Origin: Rhodospirillales bacterium
GTDB taxonomy: Bacteria; Pseudomonadota; Alphaproteobacteria; Rhodospirillales_A; JACZKS01
Length of the DNA: 45,575 bases
Direction of reading: 5' to 3'
Assembly: GCA_018648445.1 (NCBI GenBank)
Contig: JABGRG010000010.1
Coordinates: 1 to 45,575, forward strand
Program-made: the position numbers and the translations under genes
Shown here: positions 17,026 through 25,487 of the stretch, piece after piece
Layout of the letters: every line of letters starts with the position of its first letter
Position numbering within the stretch: position 1 is the first letter of the stretch
Notes under the pieces: generated by a model
Database searches by the model: none
Told to the model about the DNA's origin: nothing
What the model saw: only the letters and a program-made list of their open reading frames with translations

Positions 17026-18275
17026 CAGCCGTCTCCTACCGGCATCGCGGCCATCGGTGAAACGGTTCTGGTCATAAATGGCGTTTGTGGAGCGGGTTGA
17101 TCGCCGACGTGAAAAACGACGACGGGAAATCCGTGTCGCTGCAACTTCGTCAACCGCGCAATCGCCTCGGGCGTCAGACCGCCGGTCACGATCCCCAGCG
17201 TCCCGCCGCCCGTGAGCTGCGGCCGGACCGTGGCCAGCAGCCGGGGAAAGGGGATCGATTTCGCCTTAGCTTTGGCAAGAGCCTCCAGCATGTGCGAAAG
17301 ATGTTCGGTCCCCGAGGCGGCTCTGATCGCAACGAAGGCCTCGCCGGTTGCCAGCTCCGTGTCGGAATACAGGCCGACCGCGTGACGCTCTTCAATGAGG
17401 TGGCGCGCAATGGATGCGAGCGTTGAGATGGCCAGCTCGAACCCTTCGATATCGGGCTCCTGAGCGTTTCCCAAAAAGGCCGAGCTGTCCAGAAACAACG
17501 AGGCGCGCAAGGCGCAGCTCGGTTCGAACACCTTGGTCTGGAGCCTTTGGGTGCGTGCACTGGCTTTCCAGTGAATATGGTGGAAGGGGACGTCCGGCGT
17601 GTAATCGCGTATGCCGCGGGTGCGGGTCGGGTCGGCAAATGCCGGGTTGGGCGAAAGGGCCTCGCCCAGCGGAAATTTCGACGGCAGACCCAGTTGCGAT
17701 AACGGGAAAATCCGAGGATAGACGATCACATGTTCGATACCCCCGGCCAACCGGGATTTATCGAAAAGCCCGAAGATATCACCCGAGGTGAGGCTCGCCG
17801 GACCCAAACGGAAATAGCCGCGTTTGCGGCAGTTGAGGCGACAATGCCAGGAGGCGCGCTGATACCACAGAAGCGATGCCGAGACCGACAACTCCCCTTT
17901 CGTCCATACGACGCCGTCCGGAAGTTGGGAGGCGGTCGGGGCAATGCCGCGCGGAATGCGGTCTTTGGCGTTGATCCACACCAGGGGCAACAGTTTTCTG
18001 TTGTCCAGACGGACCGAGTAATCCACCGATTGTCCGGGGAAAACCCGCGTTCGTTCGAGGGTGCGCTCAAAGGCCAATTTGGTCAGGGCGATGCGGTTCC
18101 ATGCGTGCGCGACAATAGCCAGCACGGCGACGGTTCCGCTCAATAGAACAGGCAAGCCGAAGTCGTTCCAGGCGGCAAGCCCGGCAACGCAAAGCATCGC
18201 CAGAATTCCCCGCCAGCCAAAAAGAACGCCGCTCGACGGGTTCGGCGGCGCGCGGTTTTCCATCGCGCTGTCCAT
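17025..18275 (-). CDS. DUF58 domain-containing protein
   Basis: About 416 residues: two N-terminal hydrophobic segments, then the DUF58 domain. Its signature is FHHIHWKASARTQRLQTKVF near residues 205-225. A degenerate vWA-like strand follows (LFLDSSAFLG) in which the metal site looks incomplete. DUF58 proteins are typical MoxR partners and are linked to envelope integrity or stress. The start is uncertain: GTG at 18281, ATG at 18275 and ATG at 18263 are in frame and none has a clear ribosome-binding site. First gene of the three-gene operon. Confidence 0.85.
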   Translation of the reverse strand: MDSAMENRAPPNPSSGVLFGWRGILAMLCVAGLAAWNDFGLPVLLSGTVAVLAIVAHAWNRIALTKLAFERTLERTRVFPGQSVDYSVRLDNRKLLPLVWINAKDRIPRGIAPTASQLPDGVVWTKGELSVSASLLWYQRASWHCRLNCRKRGYFRLGPASLTSGDIFGLFDKSRLAGGIEHVIVYPRIFPLSQLGLPSKFPLGEALSPNPAFADPTRTRGIRDYTPDVPFHHIHWKASARTQRLQTKVFEPSCALRASLFLDSSAFLGNAQEPDIEGFELAISTLASIARHLIEERHAVGLYSDTELATGEAFVAIRAASGTEHLSHMLEALAKAKAKSIPFPRLLATVRPQLTGGGTLGIVTGGLTPEAIARLTKLQRHGFPVVVFHVGDQPAPQTPFMTRTVSPMAAMPVGDG

Positions 18276-18375
18276 AATCACGGGTTATGTCATATTAGCG
18301 TTGGCGGCACCACAACGGACGAAACGGAGAACCCATGCTTCGCCCATGCGATGTTTTTATGGCCCGTTTTGACTG

Positions 18376-19377
18376 TCAGTCGACGGCGAAGGCCTGGTTT
18401 TCCGCGCAGCCGAACCAGATCGAATCGCCGATGGACAGTCCTTCGACGGCCTCGCCGCCGGTCGTCAGCGCCAAATATTGCTGCTTGCCGTCGTTCAGGA
18501 TCACCTTGTAGCCCGCGCCCAGGAAAATCATTTCGGTGATGCGGGCCTGAACCCGGATGGCGGCGTTTTCGGCCGCTTGGCCCAGGATCATGCTTTCCGG
18601 ACGAATGCCGCGCAGGGAACCATCGGGCGCCGTCACGAAATTGACCTCGCCGATAAACCCGGCGACGAATTTGTTGATGGGGCGATAGTACAAATCCTGC
18701 GGCGAGCCGGACTGCTCGATGCGTCCCTCGTTCATGACCGTGATGCGGTCCGACAGATGCATGGCTTCTTCTTGATCGTGGGTGACATAAACCACCGTCA
18801 CGCCCAACTTGCGGTGAAGCTGTTTCAGCTCGACCTGAATGTTCTGACGCAGGTTTTTGTCCAGGGCGCCCAGGGGCTCGTCCATCAGAAGGATATCCGG
18901 ATCGAAAACGATGGACCGCGCCAAGGCCACGCGTTGCTGCTGGCCGCCGGACAACTCGCGGGGAAGGCGGTCCTCGTAGCCGACCAGGTCGACCAGTTCC
19001 AACACCTCGTTCACCTTCTTGCCGATGATGTCCCGATCCATCTTGCGCGTCTGTAGCGAGAAGGCGATGTTGTCGCTCACCGTCATATGCGGAAACAATG
19101 CGTAGTTCTGAAACACCATGCCGATATTGCGCTTGGCGACGGAAACGTTCGAGACGTCGCGACCGTCGATGGTGATGGTTCCCGCGCTATGGGGTTCGAA
19201 GCCCGCGATGACCTTGAGCAATGTCGTCTTGCCCGATCCCGACGGGCCAAGCAGGGTGAAAAACTCACCGGCGTGGATGTCTATACTGACGTCCTTGAGA
19301 GCCTCGAAGTTGCCGAACCGCTTGTAGAGATTTCGAAAGGAAACACCTTTTCCCGTCAACAATTTTTCAGAAGTCAT
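18376..19377 (-). CDS. Polyamine-type ABC transporter ATPase (PotA-like)
   Basis: A 333-residue ABC ATPase. Walker A GPSGSGKTTLLK, Q-loop GMVFQNYALFPHMTV, signature LSGGQQQRVALARS, Walker B ILLMDEPLGALDKNLR and the switch His (VTHDQEEAMH) are all intact. A C-terminal TOBE-like domain carries the GIRPESMIL segment typical of spermidine/putrescine and iron importers. It energises the permease encoded upstream; the two genes overlap by 4 nt (ATGA). Last gene of a five-gene leftward operon. Substrate is inferred as polyamine-like from family only. Confidence 0.9.
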   Translation of the reverse strand: MTSEKLLTGKGVSFRNLYKRFGNFEALKDVSIDIHAGEFFTLLGPSGSGKTTLLKVIAGFEPHSAGTITIDGRDVSNVSVAKRNIGMVFQNYALFPHMTVSDNIAFSLQTRKMDRDIIGKKVNEVLELVDLVGYEDRLPRELSGGQQQRVALARSIVFDPDILLMDEPLGALDKNLRQNIQVELKQLHRKLGVTVVYVTHDQEEAMHLSDRITVMNEGRIEQSGSPQDLYYRPINKFVAGFIGEVNFVTAPDGSLRGIRPESMILGQAAENAAIRVQARITEMIFLGAGYKVILNDGKQQYLALTTGGEAVEGLSIGDSIWFGCAENQAFAVD

Positions 19378-21059
19378 GAGCGCTTCCTTTGTACGAGCAA
19401 ATTAAGGGTCAGTACCGCGACGGTGAAGATGATGAGTAGCGCCGAAACCGCGATGATCGTCGGATCAATTTCATGGGCGATGCCCTCGAACATCAACTTG
19501 GGAAGTGTGCGCGAGCGGATATTGGTCAGGAAAATTGCCAGGATCACGTCGTCGAACGAGGTGATGAAGGCGAAAATCGCCCCGGCCGCAACGCCGGGCA
19601 TGATGGCCGGCAGCATGACGCGGCGGAACATGGTTCCCCACGACGCGCCAAGGCCCAATGCTGCCAGTTCCAGATTGGTGTCGAAGTTCTTCAACGCCGC
19701 GCGCACCGTGATGAACACGAAGGGCGTCGCCATCAAGGTGTGCCCGATGGCCAGACCGATCTTGGTGTTTACCAAGCCCAGCGGCACCAGATAATAATAG
19801 AGCGCCACCGCCAGCACGATGTGGGGAATGATCATCGGCAAGATGAACAGGGTCTCCACCGCCGTCTTGTTGCCGCCCGGAAGCCGATGAACGCCGATGG
19901 CCGCCGCGGTTCCAAGGGTCACCGACATGGTCACGGCCATGGCGGCGATGATCAAGCTGGTATAGATGGACCGAATCCATTTCGGATTGGAGAAGAAGTT
20001 CTCAAACCATTTAAGGCTGAGATCGTCGGGCGGGAAGGCCAGGAACGGCGACGAGCCCAAGCTCATGGGAAAGACGAAAATCACCGGCAGGACCAGGAAA
20101 AACGCGACCAACGATCCTGCCGCCACCGACGACCAACCGCCGAGGGTGCGTCGGGTGATGGTTCCCGACAGCGGCTCGCCGACACGCGCGTTTCCGCCTT
20201 CGCCGCCCCACAACTTTTCGATGCTGAAAAACGTCTGGAATATCCAGAAGATAATCAAGGTCACGCACAACAAAATCACCGACAGCGCTGCGGCAAGGCC
20301 CCAATTGAGCTGCTCCAGCACGTTGAAGGAAATCATCTGGGCGATCATGGTCTGTCCCGCGCCGCCCATCAACGCCGGCGTGATGTAGTAACCGATGGAC
20401 ATCAGGAAAACGATGATGCCCCCGGCGATGGCGCCCGGTGCGGTCAGGGGCGCGATGACGCGGGCGAAAATTCTATAGGGGCCTGCGCCCATGCCCTCGG
20501 CGGCTTGAATCAGCGACCGATCAATGCCTCGGAACGAGGCGTAAAGGGGCAGCACCACAAACGGCATCAGCACATGGGTCATGCCCACCAGAACGCCATT
20601 GAGGTTGTAGACGAAGGCCATGGGCTCATCGAGAATTCCCGTCGAGGTCAGCAACTCGTTGAGCACGCCGTTGCGCTGCAGAATGATGATCCAGGCCGTG
20701 GTGCGCACTAGGGCACTGGTCCAGAAGGGCAGCAGGACGACGATAAACAGGATCTTCGCGGTGCTCACCTTGACCGTCGCGATTAAATAGGCGAGCGGAT
20801 AGCTGAGAATGATGCTCAGCACGGTCACCAACGTGGCGATGATCAGCGTGTTGCTCAGGGCCTGCCGATAGATCGGCGTGATCAGCAAATGATGGTAATG
20901 ACCCAACCCCACGCCGTCTTTGAGCGCGAAACTGTCGATAAACACGTTGCCCAAGGGAATCAGAAAGAACACGAAGACGAGGGCGAAAAGGGGCAGGATC
21001 GCCAAATGAGGGCCGAAACGCGCCAAGGATTTTCTCGAAACGTTTTGATTTGTAGCCAT
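19374..21059 (-). CDS. Fused two-domain ABC permease (PotB-PotC-like)
   Basis: A 561-residue inner-membrane protein containing two complete permease domains in one chain, about twelve hydrophobic segments in all. Each half carries its own coupling (EAA) loop: AAEGMGAGPYRIFARVIAPL in the first and LGLGASWGTMFRRVMLPAIM in the second. In classical polyamine systems these are two proteins, PotB and PotC; the fusion fixes them one-to-one. A basic linker (roughly residues 275-305) joins the halves. It overlaps the ATPase gene by 4 nt and follows the M24 gene by 41 nt. Confidence 0.9.
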   Translation of the reverse strand: MATNQNVSRKSLARFGPHLAILPLFALVFVFFLIPLGNVFIDSFALKDGVGLGHYHHLLITPIYRQALSNTLIIATLVTVLSIILSYPLAYLIATVKVSTAKILFIVVLLPFWTSALVRTTAWIIILQRNGVLNELLTSTGILDEPMAFVYNLNGVLVGMTHVLMPFVVLPLYASFRGIDRSLIQAAEGMGAGPYRIFARVIAPLTAPGAIAGGIIVFLMSIGYYITPALMGGAGQTMIAQMISFNVLEQLNWGLAAALSVILLCVTLIIFWIFQTFFSIEKLWGGEGGNARVGEPLSGTITRRTLGGWSSVAAGSLVAFFLVLPVIFVFPMSLGSSPFLAFPPDDLSLKWFENFFSNPKWIRSIYTSLIIAAMAVTMSVTLGTAAAIGVHRLPGGNKTAVETLFILPMIIPHIVLAVALYYYLVPLGLVNTKIGLAIGHTLMATPFVFITVRAALKNFDTNLELAALGLGASWGTMFRRVMLPAIMPGVAAGAIFAFITSFDDVILAIFLTNIRSRTLPKLMFEGIAHEIDPTIIAVSALLIIFTVAVLTLNLLVQRKRS

Positions 21060-21100
21060 GACGCCAGGTTATCCCTTTTCGCTTATCGTCGATCGCGTTG

Positions 21101-22234
21101 TTAACCGGCAACCAACAATTCACGCCTGAAATTGGTCAGGCGCTCACAGCCGGTTTCGGTGATGGTAATGGTTTCCGACATACCGAAATTGGCGGCCAGA
21201 ATATAGGTGTGGAACGTCATGCCCGGCATAAAACTCCATTCGGCGCCGGGCGCGGCTTCCAATGGCTCGCCGCCGCTGGGTTGTAGCAAGAAACCCACCG
21301 AATAGAAGCTTTTGTTGGTGTAGCGTTTCACCAATTCCGCCGACAACGCGCCCTCGCGATAGATGCGGTCGGGAACTTGATTGTGAACGCCGGGGCCGAC
21401 CTCGGCGATGGCGCGGTCCTGAATGTCGATCATCTTGCCGACGAAATCCAATTCCTCAGCCGTCGGCGCGCCGATTTTGATCGGGCGCATGAAGCGGGCG
21501 TGATGATGGCGGACATTGGGCGTGCATTCCAATTGTACCACGTCCCCGTCTTCCAAAACCCGGTCACCGTATCCACCATGCAGATGGAAGGCCCGTTCGC
21601 CGGAGGACAGAACGCCCGGTCCCGGCAAATCGCTGCCGGCGCGAATCATGGCCGCACAGATTTCGGCCGCCATTTCACGCTCGGTGACCCCGGGTCCGGC
21701 TGCCGCGCGCCCGGCTTCCATACCGGCCTCGGCGGCCTTGGCCGCGCGACGCTGATAGGCAATTTCCGCCGGTAACTTAATGAAACGCATGGTCGTGACC
21801 ATGGCGCCGGCGTCGATGAATTTCGTGTTGGGAAAACCTTCAATTAAGGCGGCGTAGCGGGCCGCGTTGAGCTGCCACGATCCCATTTCAATGGCCAAGA
21901 CACCACCGTCGCCAACCGTTTCGCGAACGGCGCGGGCCGTCAATTCGACCTTGTTGTCGCTGTCGGACCACAGATAGCGCCCGGCAAAGATGCACGTGCG
22001 ATCCAGATAATATTCCTCAACATCCCGGCAGACGATGACCGGGTCACCCTCGGCGGGGATGACGGCGAATTGGAACGATGAATAGCCACGGGTGAAGAAG
22101 CCCGTCACCCAGGTGACGGTCTCCGGTTGGAACGCCAGGAGCGCTTTCGCGCCCCTGGCTTTGATTTCTTCCTGAACACGCACCAGACGGGCGGCGTATT
22201 CCTCCGAAGAGAACCAATATTCCGTTTCGGTCAT
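21101..22234 (-). CDS. M24 family creatinase-like protein, metal ligands not conserved
   Basis: A 377-residue pita-bread-fold protein of the Xaa-Pro peptidase/creatinase family, with an N-terminal creatinase domain and a C-terminal M24 domain. Aligning by eye on the GD...R pattern, the first two metal-binding Asp are E236 and R247 in LECTPNVRHHHARFMR. The Glu of the usual IEPG motif is also missing (GMTFHTYILA). Creatinase has likewise lost metal and hydrolyses a C-N bond without it, and ectoine hydrolase is a related case. So this probably hydrolyses an N-substituted amino acid imported by the ABC system. It starts 11 nt after the binding-protein gene. Confidence 0.78.
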   Translation of the reverse strand: MTETEYWFSSEEYAARLVRVQEEIKARGAKALLAFQPETVTWVTGFFTRGYSSFQFAVIPAEGDPVIVCRDVEEYYLDRTCIFAGRYLWSDSDNKVELTARAVRETVGDGGVLAIEMGSWQLNAARYAALIEGFPNTKFIDAGAMVTTMRFIKLPAEIAYQRRAAKAAEAGMEAGRAAAGPGVTEREMAAEICAAMIRAGSDLPGPGVLSSGERAFHLHGGYGDRVLEDGDVVQLECTPNVRHHHARFMRPIKIGAPTAEELDFVGKMIDIQDRAIAEVGPGVHNQVPDRIYREGALSAELVKRYTNKSFYSVGFLLQPSGGEPLEAAPGAEWSFMPGMTFHTYILAANFGMSETITITETGCERLTNFRRELLVAG

Positions 22235-22245
22235 TCAGCCGAGCC

Positions 22246-23298
22246 CTACTGCTGCAGGATCGACTTGTAGCGTTCGGTCAACGCACCCTGCTTGTCGGCC
22301 CAGAATTCGATGTCCATGAACACCGCTTCGGCCATCCGCTCGGGAGTCGAGGGCAACTCGCTGAGGCGTTTTTTGTCGGTGATATATTCCCACGCCTTCG
22401 CGGTCACCGGACCATAAGCGACGTGCTTGCTGAACTCGGCCTGGACTTTGGGCTGAAGGATGAAGTTCAGGAACTTGACGGCCGGGCCTTGGTTGGGCGC
22501 GCCCTTGACGATCATGAAGTAGCCGACCTGGGCGATGGACGTACCCCAGACCATCTTGATCGGCAGGTTGTTGTCGAGTCCGGCCTGGAAGCGACCGTTC
22601 CAGCCGGTGGCCATGACGACTTCGCCGCTGCCGAGCGCCTGAACGGGCTGGGCGCCGCTGTTCCACCACACGGCCACGTGCGGCTTGATTTCCTCGATCT
22701 TCTTGAAGGCACGATCCTGGCCTGCCTTGGTGTTCAGCTCTTTGTAGACATCGGCCTGGGCCACGCCGTCGGCCAGCAGAGCGGCCTCAAGAATGGTTAC
22801 CGGACGATTATAGACGGAGCGCTTGCCGGGGAACTTCTTGACGTCCCAGAAGTCGGCCCAATTCTTCGGCTGGGGCTTTCCGTCGGGGAACGCCTTGGTC
22901 GAGAACGCGAAAACCGTCGAGAAGATTTCGGACGGAACGCCGTACTTGTTGCGCGCGCCGGGAAGGACGCCGCTCTGATCCACCGAGGCGGGGATCTCCT
23001 CGAACAGGCCGTGTCCAACACCGCGCATCAGGGTCCCGCCGCCGCCGGTCACCATGTCCCACGACACGGTGTTGGTGTCGACCATGGCCTTGACCTTGGC
23101 GGTCTCGGGCTGGGTATCTTCGAGAATTTCGATGCCGGTTTCCTTCGCGAAGGGCTCCAGCCACGCTTTGCGAATAGCTTCCTGGTAAGTTCCGCCCCAG
23201 CTGGCGAACACAAACTCCTCGGCCGAGGCTTGTGTCCCGACGGAAAAGAACATTGCCGTGGACGCAATGCAAAGACTCAATAAACTTCTGCGAAGCAT
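22246..23298 (-). CDS. ABC transporter periplasmic binding protein (PotD-like)
   Basis: A 350-residue extracellular solute-binding protein, family 1. The signal peptide spans about residues 1-26 and ends near ASA. The mature protein begins EEFVFASWGGTYQEAIRKAW, typical of polyamine/Fe-type binding proteins. The PVTILEAALLADGV and NQGPAVKFLNFIL segments also fit. It binds the substrate for the fused permease and ATPase encoded two genes on. It sits 11 nt from both neighbours, so the whole set is one operon. Ligand unproven. Confidence 0.9.
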   Translation of the reverse strand: MLRRSLLSLCIASTAMFFSVGTQASAEEFVFASWGGTYQEAIRKAWLEPFAKETGIEILEDTQPETAKVKAMVDTNTVSWDMVTGGGGTLMRGVGHGLFEEIPASVDQSGVLPGARNKYGVPSEIFSTVFAFSTKAFPDGKPQPKNWADFWDVKKFPGKRSVYNRPVTILEAALLADGVAQADVYKELNTKAGQDRAFKKIEEIKPHVAVWWNSGAQPVQALGSGEVVMATGWNGRFQAGLDNNLPIKMVWGTSIAQVGYFMIVKGAPNQGPAVKFLNFILQPKVQAEFSKHVAYGPVTAKAWEYITDKKRLSELPSTPERMAEAVFMDIEFWADKQGALTERYKSILQQ

Positions 23299-23309
23299 GT
23301 CGTATCCTC

Positions 23310-24038
23310 CTATGTTGGCTCAGTTAAAGCTCGGTTGTCTTCCCCGCAAAATGCGAGGAAATTGCTGAACATGGTTTTGGCTTGAAGGGCGTCATCGGCG
23401 TTGGCAATCAGATCGTCCACGTCGGCGCCATCATCCTCCAGGCGCGGGCGCCGCCCGCCGAACCAATCGGCGGCACCGTCACGGGTAATTTCGGCGTGCC
23501 CCTGAATTCCCCACATGGGAAGATCGCGGTATCGCCAGACCTGATTTGGGCACAGATCGGTGGACGCCAGAACGGCCATGTCGGGGTGTTCGGCGCGGAC
23601 CTCGTCGTTGTGCCAGACGAACATGTACATGCGCTCGTCCAGCCCCGCGGTCAGGGCGTCGTCGGGATACCGCGCACGGTGTACATCCAGCCATTTGTAC
23701 CCAACCTCGCAGAAGCTCCGACGAAAGACTTGATCCCGTCCGCACAGGGCCGAGGCCAGAATCTGGCTGCCGAAGCAGATACCCAAGGTCGGGATGCGCC
23801 GTGCGGCGATGTCCCGAATGACCTCGTGCTCTTGATGAATGAAAGGGATGTCCTCGTACGCGCCGTGGCCGCTGCCCGACAGAACGACACCGGCATAACC
23901 GTCCAACCGCTCCGGAAACTCACTATTGTAGGCCCAATACATATCAACGGAAAAACCGGCTTCGTTGATACGATCATCCAGCCATGCCGTTGTTTCTCGG
24001 GTATCACCGTTGTGTAGGTAGAGAAGTTTTTTGTCCAT
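23310..24038 (-). CDS. Class I glutamine amidotransferase-like protein
   Basis: A 242-residue stand-alone GATase-1 domain of the GMP-synthase-like type. The nucleophile elbow is GICFGSQILA (Cys) and the His-Glu pair is in GIQGHAEIT, so the triad looks complete. The oxyanion segment is VVLSGSGHGAYED. Such proteins hydrolyse glutamine or gamma-glutamyl amides; PuuD, a different branch, does this in putrescine breakdown. As first gene of a polyamine-type import operon it may free the amine or amino acid from a gamma-glutamyl conjugate, which is an inference. Confidence 0.82.
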   Translation of the reverse strand: MDKKLLYLHNGDTRETTAWLDDRINEAGFSVDMYWAYNSEFPERLDGYAGVVLSGSGHGAYEDIPFIHQEHEVIRDIAARRIPTLGICFGSQILASALCGRDQVFRRSFCEVGYKWLDVHRARYPDDALTAGLDERMYMFVWHNDEVRAEHPDMAVLASTDLCPNQVWRYRDLPMWGIQGHAEITRDGAADWFGGRRPRLEDDGADVDDLIANADDALQAKTMFSNFLAFCGEDNRALTEPT

Positions 24039-24374
24039 TCTATCGACAGTTTCAATCGCTGTTGATTAGCGCTGCTATCCCCGACATTTCCCAGGCGATC
24101 TCCAATCGTTGAATGATCGTACACAAATCATGCCACGGTTGGTATGTTTTTCTTTCCGTTGAAGTGCAATGCTATAACGTAATGTGTTGGTAGCTATCAC
24201 TTAATGTGTTGGTGGCCATCGGAAGCCCTTTTGGTCAATACTGTCGTCATCAGAACACACCTCTCCTGTCATTTTCACCGTGCCGTCGATTATCCCAGCC
24301 TATGCCGGAACGGGGTGGATTGCTTTTGGTGCGGCTTCTATCATGGCTGCCGAGACGGGCGGACGAGAGAGACC
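24039..24374. other. Intergenic control region between ABC operon and YbaK-like gene
   Basis: A 336-bp stretch without a gene. It lies between the leftward ABC operon (starting at 24038) and the rightward YbaK-like gene (24375). It contains a near-perfect direct repeat (24180-24220) and an AT-richer part around 24120-24180. An open frame reaching back to 24204 in phase with YbaK exists, but its residues do not match the family. Confidence 0.5.
24180..24220. repeat. Direct repeat of 19 bp, 22-bp period
   Basis: Copies at 24180-24198 and 24202-24220 both begin TAATGTGTTGGT and differ at two positions (TAGCTATC versus TGGCCATC). Two turns of the helix apart, they would sit on one face of the DNA, as expected for paired binding sites of a regulator of one or both flanking genes. 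Confidence 0.6.
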
Positions 24375-24854
24375 ATGACACCAGCGGTTACGATGGCGAA
24401 GAAGGCGGGTGTGCAATTCAAGATTCACCGCTACGAGCATGATCCGGACGCGGAAAGTTTCGGCGGCGAGGCGGCCGAGAAACTTCAACTGCCCGAAAGC
24501 CAGGTGTTCAAGACGTTGCTTGCGTCCATGTCGTTGGCGGGGCGCGAGACCCTTGTCGTCGCCGTCGTGCCGGTCGGCGGCATGCTGGATCTGAAGCGGC
24601 TGGCCTCTGCCCTGGGCGGAAAAAAGGCGGTAATGGCCGATGCGGCGGAGGCGCAACGGGCGACCGGGTATCTGGTGGGCGGGATTAGTCCGCTGGGCCA
24701 AAAACGAAAGTTGCCGACGGTGATTGACGCGACGGCCCGGCAATTCGAAACCATTTTCGTTAGTGCCGGAAGACGCGGTTTGGAGATCGAACTATCGCCC
24801 GATGACCTGGGAAAATTGACGGATGCGAGGTTCGCTGCAATCGCCGCAGACTGA
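24375..24854 (+). CDS. ybaK: YbaK/EbsC family Cys-tRNA(Pro) deacylase
   Basis: A 159-residue editing enzyme that hydrolyses Cys mischarged onto tRNA-Pro. The YbaK core is clear: VFKTLLASM with the functional Lys (about residue 46), VVPVGGMLDLKRLASALGGKKAVMA, and the GYLVGGISPLGQKRKLPTVID loop that forms the substrate pocket. The ATG at 24375 follows GAGAGA and starts exactly at the family N-terminus (TPAVTMAKKAGVQFKIH). Monocistronic; followed by the cold-shock promoter. Confidence 0.92.
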   Translation: MTPAVTMAKKAGVQFKIHRYEHDPDAESFGGEAAEKLQLPESQVFKTLLASMSLAGRETLVVAVVPVGGMLDLKRLASALGGKKAVMADAAEAQRATGYLVGGISPLGQKRKLPTVIDATARQFETIFVSAGRRGLEIELSPDDLGKLTDARFAAIAAD

Positions 24855-24890
24855 CTTGCCATACCGAAATGGCAGGGGCTTCGCGATTTC

Positions 24891-24919
24891 TTGCATTCCT
24901 TGGGTAACCCGCCTATATG
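24891..24919 (+). promoter_or_regulatory. Candidate sigma-70 promoter of the cold-shock gene
   Basis: TTGCAT (24891-24896) and TATATG (24914-24919) are separated by 17 bp. Transcription starting near 24926 would give a leader of roughly 155 nt before the start codon at 25083, a length typical of cold-shock genes whose leader changes shape with temperature. Confidence 0.5.
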
Positions 24920-25026
24920 TTGCCGCTCTCGCGTTGAGAGAGGATCATTTCCAGTATGTCGGCGGTCGCGGCCATCTTTGAGTGAAGCGCAATTGTTCCC
25001 AAAAAAATATTGGGCTGGTTATTTTT

Positions 25027-25047
25027 GACCCGGCTTTTTGGCGGGTC
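25027..25047 (+). promoter_or_regulatory. Hairpin in the cold-shock leader
   Basis: GACCCG (25027-25032) pairs with CGGGTC (25042-25047) around a T-rich loop, 35 nt before the start codon. It is not followed by a long T-run, so it is more likely a leader RNA structure than a terminator. Confidence 0.45.
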
Positions 25048-25082
25048 GGTTTATGTGATCATCAAAACCTATGGAGTAAAAC

Positions 25083-25292
25083 ATGATCAAAGGCACCGTT
25101 AAGTGGTTCAACGGCCAAAAAGGCTATGGCTTCATCGCGCCGGAAGACGGCTCCGAAGATGCTTTTGTGCACATTTCCGCGCTTGAGCAGGCCGGACTGT
25201 CCGGACTCGACGAAGGCCAGCAGGTCGAATTCGAGCTGGTCCGTGGACGCAACGGCAAAATGGCTGCGCAGAATATCAGCGTTGTCGGCTAA
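25083..25292 (+). CDS. Cold-shock domain protein (CspA family)
   Basis: A 69-residue OB-fold protein that binds single-stranded RNA/DNA and melts RNA structure at low temperature. Both RNA-binding motifs are present: RNP1 KGYGFIAP and RNP2 DAFVHISAL. The start GGAGTAAAACATG has a clear ribosome-binding site. It has a long leader upstream and two tandem hairpins downstream, so it is an independent transcript. Confidence 0.96.
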   Translation: MIKGTVKWFNGQKGYGFIAPEDGSEDAFVHISALEQAGLSGLDEGQQVEFELVRGRNGKMAAQNISVVG

Positions 25293-25305
25293 CGACCCCG
25301 ATCCG

Positions 25306-25391
25306 CGCCGCTTTTACTAAGCGGCGTTGATCTAGAGAATTCCAAGCCCTCGGGAACATGGTTTCCGAGGGCTTTCTCTTTTTCGTTTTTT
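25306..25391 (+). terminator. Tandem terminator hairpins after the cold-shock gene
   Basis: A first hairpin pairs CGCCGCTT (25306-25313) with AAGCGGCG (25319-25326). A second, stronger one has a 14-bp stem with one wobble pair (25344-25357 with 25361-25374) around an ATG loop. It is followed by a T-rich tail (25374-25391). The second is a textbook rho-independent terminator; the first may protect the mRNA end. Confidence 0.9.
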
Positions 25392-25487
25392 TGAATTGCA
25401 CGTCGGGAGAGTTTATTATCTATTTGGGAGCCTTCCTGCGGGCGATGCTTCTCAAAAGCGAATTTGAGCTGGTTCGGAAAGAGCAAT

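Noticed and set aside
24204..24374. Extended N-terminus of the YbaK protein
   Set aside because: The added 57 residues (Cys/Trp/His-rich) do not resemble the family; the ATG at 24375 starts at the family boundary.
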